Assembly (NCBI RefSeq): GCF_033283405.1
Contig: NZ_JAWMQR010000002.1
Location: 372,001-436,000, forward strand
Direction of reading: 5' to 3'
DNA: 64,000 nucleotides
Source: Halioxenophilus sp033283405
GTDB lineage: Bacteria > Pseudomonadota > Gammaproteobacteria > Pseudomonadales > Cellvibrionaceae
Position 1 is the first letter of the stretch; each line of letters begins with the position of its first letter. Under the pieces are notes generated by a model. It was given only the letters and a program-made list of their open reading frames with translations, had not been told where the DNA came from and did not search any database. The position numbers were made by a program, and so were the translations under genes. Below are positions 17,393 to 24,909 of the stretch, one piece after another.

Positions 17393-19771
17393 TTACAAAC
17401 TCCACACCCAGTTCTCCTCCTCGGGCAGATCGACCCCCACCTCGTGGGCATAGGCCTGACACTGCAACTGCCGGTGACGATACTTCTGTTTGGCGTGAGC
17501 GCCGGCCACCTGCAGCGCCGGCACCCGGTCGATGACATCGATGGCCAGGCTGAAGCGGTCGATCTCGTTTTTAATGGCCAACTCCAGCGGAGTGTTGATA
17601 TTGCCCCGTTCTTTGTAGCCGCGCACGTGTAAATTGCGGTGATTATTGCGCTTGTAGGCCAGGCGATGAATCAGCCAGGGGTAGCCGTGAAAATTAAAAA
17701 TAATCGGCTTGTCTTTGGTGAACAGGCTATCGAAATCGGTATCGGTCAGGCCGTGCGGATGTACGTGCGGCGAGGCGATACGGAACAGGTCCACCACGTT
17801 GATAAAGCGCACCTTTAACTCGGGGAAATCAGCGCGCAGCAGGGCCGTGGCCGCCAGCGCCTCCTTGGTGGGAATATCGCCGCAGCCGACCAGCACCACA
17901 TCCGGCTCCTGGCCGTCGTCGTTGCTGGCCCACTCCCAGATACCCAACCCCTGGTCGCAGTGGCTGATCGCCTCGTCAATGGCGAGATACTGCATATGCG
18001 GCTGCTTGTCGCACACCATAACGTTGATCTTGTTTTCACTGCGCAGGCAGTGGTCGGCGGTGGCCAACAGGGTGTTGACGTCCGGCGGCAGATAGACCCG
18101 TGTCACCAGCGGGCTCTTATTAACCACCACATCCAGAAAACCCGGGTCCTGATGGGTGAAGCCGTTGTGGTCCTGGCGCCAGACGGTGGAGGTGATGAGC
18201 AGGTTGAGCGAGGCCACCGGCGCCCGCCAGGAGATAGACTCACACATCTCCAGCCACTTGGCGTGCTGGTTGTACATGGAGTCGATCACGTGCACAAAGG
18301 CTTCGTAGGTGGCAAACAGTCCGTGGCGGCCGGTGAGCAGATAGCCCTCAAACCAACCCTCCAGGGTGTGCTCCGAGAGCATCTCCATCACCCGGCCGTC
18401 GGCGCTCAGCTCGCCGCCGTTGTCATCCTCCGGCAGGCGCTCGGCCAGCCAGCACTTTTTGGTCACCTGGTAGATATCGTCGAGCTTGTTGGAGGTGGTC
18501 TCGTCCGGGCCAAAGACGCGAAAGTTATCGCGGTTGCTCTGCATAATGTCGCGCAATAGCTGCCCCAGGGGGCGGGTGTTGGGCAGGTGGATCTGCCCCG
18601 GGTGCAACACCTGGGCGGCGTAGTCGCGAAAATCGGGCAGGCGCAGGTTGCGTTTCACCAGGCCGCCGTTGGCGTGGGGGTTGGCCCCCAGGCGCCGCTC
18701 GCCCTTGGGCGGGAAGCTGGCCACCTGGGGTTGCGGCCGGCCCTCACTGTCAAACAGCGCCTCGGGCCGGTAGCTGCTCAGCCACTCAATCAACAGCTGC
18801 AGCTGCTCCGGGTTGTCGCGCACCTCTTTCAGCGGCACCTGGTGCGCCCGCCAGAAGCCCTCTATCTTGTTGCCGTTGAATGCTTTCGGGCCGGTCCAGC
18901 CCTTGGGTGAGCGCAGGATAATCATCGGCCAGTGCACCCGCTGCGCCTGGCCGCTGGTGCGCGCCTGCTGCTGGGCGGTGCGAATGGCGGCAATGCACTC
19001 ATCCATGGCTTTGGCCATGGTGTTGTGCATCGTCTCGGGGTCGTCGCCCTCGACAAAATAGGGGCGCCAGCCGTAGCCGGTGAAGAGCGCCTCCAGCTCG
19101 CCATGGGGTATGCGGGAGAGCAGGGTCGGGTTGTTAATCTTGTAGCCGTTCAAATGCAGAATCGGCAGCACGGCGCCGTCGCGCACCGGGTTTAAAAATT
19201 TGCTGGAGTGCCAGGCGGTGGCCAGCGGGCCGGTCTCGGCCTCGCCGTCACCCACCGCCACGGTGACAATCAGCTCCGGGTTGTCGAAGGCGGCACCAAA
19301 GGCGTGCGAGAGGCTGTAGCCCAGCTCGCCACCCTCGTGAATGGAACCCGGCACCTCCGGCGTGCAGTGGCTGCCGGCGCCGCCGGGAAAAGAGAAGTGT
19401 TTAAAGAGCTTCTGCAGGCCGCTTTTGTCCTGGCTGAACTCCGGGTAGACCTCGCTGTAGACCCCATCCAGGTAGGTGGGCGCAATCACCCCCGGGGCAC
19501 CGTGGCCGGGGCCGGCCAGGAAGATCGCCTCCAGGTCGAACTGGTTAATGGCGCGGTTCAGGTGGGTGATCATAAAGGCCAGGCCCGGGCTTGAGCCCCA
19601 GTGGCCCAAGAGCCGCTGCTTCAGGTGTGCCGGTTGCAGTGGCTCGGCCAGCAGCGGGTTGTCGCGCAGGTAGATCATCCCCGCCGCCAGGTAGTTGCAG
19701 GCCCGCCAATAGGCATCCAGCTGCTGCCGTTCGGCCTCGCTTAAATAGCTGGTGTTACTCTCTGTTGTCAT
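17393..19771 (-). CDS. xfp: Phosphoketolase (xylulose-5-P / fructose-6-P)
   Basis: A 792-aa full-length thiamine-diphosphate enzyme that cleaves xylulose-5-phosphate (and often fructose-6-phosphate) with inorganic phosphate to acetyl phosphate. Diagnostic stretches are LGHWGSSPGL near the N-terminus, the ThDP-binding VGDGEAETGPLATAWHSSKF, SPKGWTGPK and the C-terminal HGYPWLIHRL. Start ATG 19771 was chosen because it has a GGGAG site and matches the family N-terminus; an upstream in-frame start adds 21 unlikely residues. No acetate kinase or phosphotransacetylase gene lies nearby. Followed closely by the Na/Pi transporter. Confidence 0.95.
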   Translation of the reverse strand: MTTESNTSYLSEAERQQLDAYWRACNYLAAGMIYLRDNPLLAEPLQPAHLKQRLLGHWGSSPGLAFMITHLNRAINQFDLEAIFLAGPGHGAPGVIAPTYLDGVYSEVYPEFSQDKSGLQKLFKHFSFPGGAGSHCTPEVPGSIHEGGELGYSLSHAFGAAFDNPELIVTVAVGDGEAETGPLATAWHSSKFLNPVRDGAVLPILHLNGYKINNPTLLSRIPHGELEALFTGYGWRPYFVEGDDPETMHNTMAKAMDECIAAIRTAQQQARTSGQAQRVHWPMIILRSPKGWTGPKAFNGNKIEGFWRAHQVPLKEVRDNPEQLQLLIEWLSSYRPEALFDSEGRPQPQVASFPPKGERRLGANPHANGGLVKRNLRLPDFRDYAAQVLHPGQIHLPNTRPLGQLLRDIMQSNRDNFRVFGPDETTSNKLDDIYQVTKKCWLAERLPEDDNGGELSADGRVMEMLSEHTLEGWFEGYLLTGRHGLFATYEAFVHVIDSMYNQHAKWLEMCESISWRAPVASLNLLITSTVWRQDHNGFTHQDPGFLDVVVNKSPLVTRVYLPPDVNTLLATADHCLRSENKINVMVCDKQPHMQYLAIDEAISHCDQGLGIWEWASNDDGQEPDVVLVGCGDIPTKEALAATALLRADFPELKVRFINVVDLFRIASPHVHPHGLTDTDFDSLFTKDKPIIFNFHGYPWLIHRLAYKRNNHRNLHVRGYKERGNINTPLELAIKNEIDRFSLAIDVIDRVPALQVAGAHAKQKYRHRQLQCQAYAHEVGVDLPEEENWVWSL

Positions 19772-20031
19772 GTGCTTGCTCCCTGGCTGGTGCCCGGTTG
19801 TTATTGGTGTTCGACGGCGATTGAGTGATCGCAAAAGGCGCCGCCAGCGCTGGCTGCTCTCGCCGTGCGCCGACCTTCAGCTTCGGCGGCAGGGCAAAAG
19901 TCTATGCAGACGCCCGCCAAATAGCCATGCCCACAACCCCCGCGCAGGGCGCCGACAGCCCACTGGGCCGGGCAATTGGCTATTAGCTTGATCCGCCTCA
20001 AGCCAATAGCCTGAAGCCAGGCGTGCGAGGA

Positions 20032-20874
20032 TTACTCGCCCTCGGCTTCTGGCCCGGCCACGGGAAAGGGGCCGGTGGCGGAGCCGGCGTAGAGTGACAG
20101 GTGGGGAAAGGGAATCTCAATCTGCTCGGCATCGAAGCGAGCTTTAATGCGTTCGTACATATCGCTTTTAACATCGCGCACCAGCTCGCGCTGGGTCCAG
20201 ACCGAGAGCTGCAGGTCCACCGACGAGGCACCAAAACCGGTAACGATGCAAAACGGCGTTGGCTCTTCCAGCACGCGCAACTCGTCATTGGCCAGCTCCA
20301 GCAGCACCGCTTTCACCCGCGCCAGCTCCTCCTTGTAGGCCACCCCCACCAGCAGGTCGATACGGCGAATGGGGTAACGGGTGAGATTGACCACGGTGGT
20401 TTTAATTAACGACTCGTTGGGAATGCGCACAAACAGGTTGTCGAAGGTGCGCAGTTTTACCGACAGCAGGTCGATACTGATCACCTCGCCGGTGTCGTTG
20501 CCGATGCGCAACACATCGCCAATCTGGAACGGTTTCTCGCCCAACAGAAACAGACCGCTGATCAGGTTGGAGGCGGAGGTCTGCGAGGCGAAACCGATGG
20601 CCACCGTTAAGATACCGGCTGCCCCCAACAACACGCTCAGATCAAAACCGAGAGCGTCCACCGTCGACACAGTAAAGATGATCAACACCCCGTAGTAGAT
20701 TACGCGGCTGTACATCGCCAGGGCATGGGCGGAGATTTTGCTCTCCATGGTTTTGCGAAACAGCGAGCGCAGAAAATTGGCCAACAGCCAACCGGCGGCC
20801 AAAATCAGCATCGCCTTTAAAATGGTGATCAGCGACAGGGACTCAAAAATCGATAAATCAGTGGTTTCGTTCAT
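20032..20874 (-). CDS. MscS-family mechanosensitive ion channel
   Basis: A 280-aa inner-membrane protein with three N-terminal membrane helices (up to about residue 105), the pore-lining helix and MscS signature (LGAAGILTVAIGFASQTSASNLISGLFLL), then a beta domain (FQIGDVLRIGNDTGEVISIDLLSVKLR) and the cytosolic alpha/beta vestibule. Length matches small-conductance channels such as E. coli MscS (286 aa). Opens under hypo-osmotic membrane tension. Follows the DUF432-like gene on the same strand, with an inverted-repeat element in the 170-bp gap. Confidence 0.93.
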   Translation of the reverse strand: MNETTDLSIFESLSLITILKAMLILAAGWLLANFLRSLFRKTMESKISAHALAMYSRVIYYGVLIIFTVSTVDALGFDLSVLLGAAGILTVAIGFASQTSASNLISGLFLLGEKPFQIGDVLRIGNDTGEVISIDLLSVKLRTFDNLFVRIPNESLIKTTVVNLTRYPIRRIDLLVGVAYKEELARVKAVLLELANDELRVLEEPTPFCIVTGFGASSVDLQLSVWTQRELVRDVKSDMYERIKARFDAEQIEIPFPHLSLYAGSATGPFPVAGPEAEGE

Positions 20875-20923
20875 GGGGCTTTGGCTGCCTTAACGGTAAG
20901 AGGAGACTGGGGCCTGCCGACAC

Positions 20924-21047
20924 TAGGGCCTGTTCACACTAATTTAGCACCTCTGTTGAGCTTGAAATGAGCTCGATCTAGGCGCGAGCCGCGTAGTTTG
21001 GTGGGCCCAAATCAGCAGTGGTGCTAAATTAGTGTTAACAGGCCCTA
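20924..21047. repeat. 124-bp inverted-repeat (MITE-like) element
   Basis: A 27-bp arm at 20924-20950 (TAGGGCCTGTTCACACTAAT...) is mirrored at 21021-21047 with a single mismatch, enclosing about 70 bp of non-coding DNA. A decayed arm recurs at 11138, so the sequence is dispersed. The outer TAG of the right arm is exactly the stop codon of the minus-strand gene ending at 21045. The transcript could fold into a long hairpin between two co-directional genes. No transposase present. Confidence 0.85.
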
Positions 21048-21839
21048 GGCAAAGAGGTTGGCCCAGGCGCTGATCAACATCCCCTTTTCGGTGACCTTGC
21101 GCGGTTTGGTGAGCGCTTTGACACTGCCCTGGGGCGCACCAATCTGCACCACGCCGCGGCTCTTTTCGGCATCCATGGTGATGGTCAGTGGTTCGGTGGC
21201 AAGCAGCCCCCGGGTACTGAACACCGACAGATAGGGGCAGGGCAGGCTGAGCCGTTCCAGCTTTCTCGACTCGCTGCTTTTGTTGTGAATCTCCACCGGC
21301 GTTAACACCCGGTAGGGCAGATTCAACAACTGGCTGGCATCGAGCCGGGCGTGGGTGTGTGAGCCGTAGCAGAGTTCACCATTGCCGGTGACCCCGCCCA
21401 TCCAGGTATCGGACAACTGCTGCACCGGCAGCTCCTCACTGATGCGCTCCGACAACACCACCTCCAGCCAGACCGGAGTACTCACATAGAGGGTGATTTT
21501 GCTCTGCCCGGCTAATGTCAGCGGCGAGATAGGGCGCACCACCACCGGCCGGTCGGCCAGGCGCGGCAGCAGCGTGACATCGGCGGTCATGCGGTCGAGG
21601 GCGATGCGGCTGGTGGGCGCCGACTCATCCAGCAGCGACTCCTCACCCACCCACTCACTTCGGAAATCACCCAGGGCGCCCTGCTTCTGCCAGGCGTAAC
21701 GCAGCTGCCACTCGTGAGGGCGGCGCTGGATGGTAAGGGTCAAATCGCCCATCGCCACCAGCAACGCCTGGGTTTTTACCTGCCAGGTCTGTTGCCAAAG
21801 GCTGCTGGTGGCCAGGTCCTGGCGTTCGGATTCGGGCAT
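21045..21839 (-). CDS. DUF432-like protein, MscS-associated
   Basis: A 264-aa soluble protein, beta-rich, without signal or membrane segments. Stretches such as VVRPISPLTLAGQSKITLYVSTPVWLEV and LPYRVLTPVEIHNKSSESRKLERLSLP recall DUF432 proteins, which I know as frequent neighbours of MscS channels; an MscS gene is indeed next downstream. The family call rests on recall of pattern and context. ATG 21839 (MPESERQ) is preferred to an upstream in-frame start. The stop codon is provided by the end of the repeat element, so the last residues may have been altered by its insertion. Confidence 0.6.
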   Translation of the reverse strand: MPESERQDLATSSLWQQTWQVKTQALLVAMGDLTLTIQRRPHEWQLRYAWQKQGALGDFRSEWVGEESLLDESAPTSRIALDRMTADVTLLPRLADRPVVVRPISPLTLAGQSKITLYVSTPVWLEVVLSERISEELPVQQLSDTWMGGVTGNGELCYGSHTHARLDASQLLNLPYRVLTPVEIHNKSSESRKLERLSLPCPYLSVFSTRGLLATEPLTITMDAEKSRGVVQIGAPQGSVKALTKPRKVTEKGMLISAWANLFA

Positions 21840-22036
21840 AGAGCTTCTCGTTGGTAGGCACCCGCGGCCGGGCAATTTTAAAAGCGAAATTATTCATTAA
21901 ATTGTGGCGTGGCACCACTGGCCACGCCATAACACTAACGCCATGACACTGAAGTCATAACAGCGGTGCGCTGGCCCCCGGCCACCATCTTCGCTACAGT
22001 GCCAACACTTTTAACCGGGCAGAATGAGAACAGCGC

Positions 22037-23920
22037 TTGGAGCACGGACCCATTTTCAGTTTGGCACTGGTCGGCGTACTGGGCCTGGCCAGTCAGTGGC
22101 TGGCCTGGTGGCTGCGGCTGCCGGCGATTCTGTTTCTGCTGTTAACCGGCATTGTGATCGGCCCCGGCCTCGGCTGGCTGCACCCCGATCAGCTGTTTGG
22201 CGAGCTGCTCTTTCCGCTGGTCTCCATGGCGGTGGCGGTGATCCTGTTTGAGGGCAGCCTGACCCTGAAATTCAACGAGATAAAAGGGATGGAGTCGACG
22301 GTGTGGCGCATGCTCAGCCTCGGCTTGATCGCCAGTTGGGTGAGCATCTCCCTGTTTACCAGTTGGCTGCTGGAGCTCGACTGGCATCTCTCGCTGCTGT
22401 TTGGCGCGCTGGTGGTGGTCACCGGGCCGACGGTGATTGTGCCCATGTTGCGCTCGGTGCGGCCCAACAGCCGCATCACCAATATTCTGCGTTGGGAGAG
22501 CATACTCATCGACCCGCTCGGCGCCCTGCTGGTGGTGCTGGTCTTTAATTTTATTGTGGCCGATGCCAACGGTGGCAATGAGTGGCTGGCGGTGGCCGTG
22601 GTGTTCAGCAAAATTTTGGTGATTGGTGTGGCCTTGGGTTGCGGTGCCGGTTACCTGTGTGGCCAGGTGTTGCGCCGACAGTTAATTCCCGGTTACCTGC
22701 AAAATGTCTTCGCCCTGATTGCCGTGTTTGCGGTGTTTGCCCTGTCCGATACGCTGGAGCATGAATCCGGCCTGTTGGCGGTAACCATCATGGGCATCTG
22801 GCTGGCCAACATGGCCGGCGTGGAGACCGAAAATATCCTCGACTTTAAAGAGAGCCTGAGCATTCTGTTGATCTCCGGCCTCTTTATTTTGCTGGCTGCG
22901 CGCATCGACCTACACGACCTGATCACCCTCGGCTGGCAGGCCATTGCGGTGCTGGCCTTTATCCACTTTATTGCCCGCCCTATTAAAATTATCAGCTCCA
23001 CCTTCGGCACCGACCTCACCTGGCAGGAGAAGACCCTGATCAGCTGGATTGGCCCGCGCGGCATTATCGCGGCGGCGGTCTCGGCGCTGTTTGCCCTGCG
23101 CCTGTCGCAGCTCGGCTACGCCAACGCCGACCTGCTGGTGACACTCACCTTTGTGGTGATTATCGGCACCGTGGTGTTTCAAAGCTTAACCGCCAAACCG
23201 CTGGCACAGCTGCTCGGCGTGGTGGAGCAGGCGCCCCAGGGGACGCTGTTGATCGGCGCCAATGTGGTCTCGCGCACCATCGCCCAGGAGCTGCAAAAAA
23301 ATGGGTTTGATGTGCGCCTGGCCGACAGCTACCGCAGCAATGTCCGCCTCGGTCGCATGGCCGGGCTACGCGTTTTTCACGGCAACCCGGTCTCCCGCCT
23401 GGCGGAAAAAGAGCTCGACCTGGTGGGCCTGGGGCGCATGTTGGGGGTTTCGCAAAACGATGAGCTAAACCTGCTGGCGGTGCAGCGCTACGGCCGGGAG
23501 TTCGGCAAAAAACGGGTCTACGCCCTGCCCAGCCAGGCCAGCCTGCGCAAGGGTGAACGCGAGCAGGTGGCCGAGGAGCTGGCCGGTCTGACGCTCTTCT
23601 CCGGCGACGTCACCTTTGCCAAGCTGGCCAGTCTGATTGCCCAGGGGGCGGAGATGCGCACCACCAGCATCAGCGACGAGTTCACCTTCGAGCACTACCA
23701 GCAACAATATGGCAGCCGCGCCATTCCCATGTTTTTAATGAACGGCAATAAAAAGCTGACCGTGCTCCAGGAGAAACCCACTGCCGAGCAGGTCTCCTCC
23801 GGCACGCGCATTATTGCGTTGGTGCAGGCCGACAACTCGGCTAAAGAGCGTGGCAGCGGCGAGCCCAACGCTAAAGGGAACAGCAACGGCAAGAGCGGTA
23901 ACAAAGAGAATGGCCACTAA
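22037..23920 (+). CDS. CPA1-type Na+(K+)/H+ antiporter with TrkA-N domain
   Basis: A 627-aa inner-membrane protein. About twelve membrane helices to residue 395 with CPA1 features (LTGIVIGPGLGWL; FEGSLTLKF; TGPTVIVPMLRSVRPNSRITNILRWES; ISWIGPRGIIAAAVSALFAL). Then comes a cytosolic nucleotide-binding TrkA-N-like domain (GTLLIGANVVSRTIAQELQ) and a Gly/Asn/Lys-rich tail (GNSNGKSGNKENGH). Such antiporters exchange Na+ or K+ for H+, gated here perhaps by NAD(H). The start is TTG 22037; the ATG at 22024 is out of frame and no later start preserves helix 1. A GGAGAA hexamer repeat starts right after the stop. Confidence 0.9.
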   Translation: MEHGPIFSLALVGVLGLASQWLAWWLRLPAILFLLLTGIVIGPGLGWLHPDQLFGELLFPLVSMAVAVILFEGSLTLKFNEIKGMESTVWRMLSLGLIASWVSISLFTSWLLELDWHLSLLFGALVVVTGPTVIVPMLRSVRPNSRITNILRWESILIDPLGALLVVLVFNFIVADANGGNEWLAVAVVFSKILVIGVALGCGAGYLCGQVLRRQLIPGYLQNVFALIAVFAVFALSDTLEHESGLLAVTIMGIWLANMAGVETENILDFKESLSILLISGLFILLAARIDLHDLITLGWQAIAVLAFIHFIARPIKIISSTFGTDLTWQEKTLISWIGPRGIIAAAVSALFALRLSQLGYANADLLVTLTFVVIIGTVVFQSLTAKPLAQLLGVVEQAPQGTLLIGANVVSRTIAQELQKNGFDVRLADSYRSNVRLGRMAGLRVFHGNPVSRLAEKELDLVGLGRMLGVSQNDELNLLAVQRYGREFGKKRVYALPSQASLRKGEREQVAEELAGLTLFSGDVTFAKLASLIAQGAEMRTTSISDEFTFEHYQQQYGSRAIPMFLMNGNKKLTVLQEKPTAEQVSSGTRIIALVQADNSAKERGSGEPNAKGNSNGKSGNKENGH

Positions 23921-23955
23921 GAAGAAGGAGAAGGAGAAGGAGAAGGAGAAGGACA
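23921..23955. repeat. Purine hexamer microsatellite (GGAGAA)n
   Basis: About five units of GAAGGA/GGAGAA immediately follow the antiporter stop codon. In the +1 frame, an ATG at 23910 reads into it as a 17-codon Lys/Glu-rich peptide ending at 23963. This is probably not a gene. Confidence 0.8.
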
Positions 23956-24013
23956 ACCACTAACCTGCCCACGGCTCAACCCAGTAACGAGTTGTTTAAA
24001 CCCGCCGCCGCGC

Positions 24014-24343
24014 TCACCCCTCTACCGCTTCGCCACCTTCCGGGCCATAGAAAAATACCCAGGTGGCGAAGTCGTCGCTGAATTCCTCAAAGCGGTGTTC
24101 CACCCCGGCCGCGACAAACAACACCTCACCCGGTTCAAACGGCTGGCGGCTGTCACCACAGACAAACCAGCCGTGGCCGGAGACAATCACATAGAGTTCA
24201 TCGCGCGGGTGCGGGCTCTGCCCATCCACCTTGTCGGGCTGATAGTACTCCACACTGAGGGAGCCGTGGCGGAACAGCTCAACAAACGGCGCCGCTACCT
24301 GGCCAAGCGCCTGGCCGGCGTTATTGCGGGTTAACCTGGGCAT
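24014..24343 (-). CDS. Small cupin-domain protein
   Basis: A 109-aa single-domain cupin: the SPHPRDELYVIVSGHGWFV strand pair contains the first metal motif (His, Glu ligands) and EPGEVLFVAAGVEHRFEEF the second (His). It ends with FYGPEGGEAVEG. Likely binds a divalent metal; substrate unknown. Convergent with the antiporter gene and downstream of the CHAT/membrane pair with a gap of about 57 bp, so it could belong to the same minus-strand unit. Confidence 0.85.
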   Translation of the reverse strand: MPRLTRNNAGQALGQVAAPFVELFRHGSLSVEYYQPDKVDGQSPHPRDELYVIVSGHGWFVCGDSRQPFEPGEVLFVAAGVEHRFEEFSDDFATWVFFYGPEGGEAVEG

Positions 24344-24400
24344 AACAATCGCTTACGCAGAGTCACTGCGATGAAAGAGAGGGTGGTCGATTTTGCGCGC

Positions 24401-24880
24401 TTAGGAGAGTTTTGGAAACTGGCTCAGCACCTTGTCGACCAGCTCTGGGTCGGCGGCCTCTTTACTGATCTCAAAGCTGCCCACGGTGCCCTTAAATTTG
24501 GTGGTGCAGGCGACGATGATCATTGAGATGGCGACACCGGTGGCGAGAATGGTGCCAGCCAGCAACGCGTCATCGCGGTAGCGGTCAACCACCTGCTGCA
24601 GGGCATCGGCCATGGCCGGGTCGGCGGCAAAGCCCAACAACAGATCTTTGGCGAGGGCGGCGGAGGCGGCTTGCGACAGTGGCTGCTGCCACTGCTCGTC
24701 GGAGATGGCCAGCGCCTCGTTAAAGGCCACCGCCTCCTGGTAGCTGGCGGGAATGGCGGCAATAATCTGCTCCGGGTTGGAGTCCATCCCTTCAAACAGC
24801 TGGCTGGCAAACTCTTCCAGCACCCGCACCCGGGTGCGATCATCCATGGCTTCTATTGTGCGAATTAAACTTGCAGACAC
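24401..24880 (-). CDS. Small protein with C-terminal membrane segment, partner of CHAT protease
   Basis: A 159-aa protein of unrecognised family. The first 110 residues are helical and acidic; one strongly hydrophobic segment (LLAGTILATGVAISMIIVAC, about residues 107-126) follows, then a polar tail. Start GTG 24880 has a strong ribosome site (AAGGAG, about 9 nt away). It begins 29 bp after the CHAT gene stop, so the two are surely one transcript. A small membrane protein directly downstream of a caspase-like protease could be its substrate or effector, but no cleavage motif or gasdermin similarity is evident. Confidence 0.75.
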   Translation of the reverse strand: MSASLIRTIEAMDDRTRVRVLEEFASQLFEGMDSNPEQIIAAIPASYQEAVAFNEALAISDEQWQQPLSQAASAALAKDLLLGFAADPAMADALQQVVDRYRDDALLAGTILATGVAISMIIVACTTKFKGTVGSFEISKEAADPELVDKVLSQFPKLS

Positions 24881-24909
24881 TCACCTTCTCCTTATCAATG
24901 AATAAATGA

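Noticed and set aside
24401..24880. Bacterial gasdermin as partner of the CHAT protease
   Set aside because: Too short, only one hydrophobic segment, and no N-terminal amphipathic beta pattern that I can recognise.
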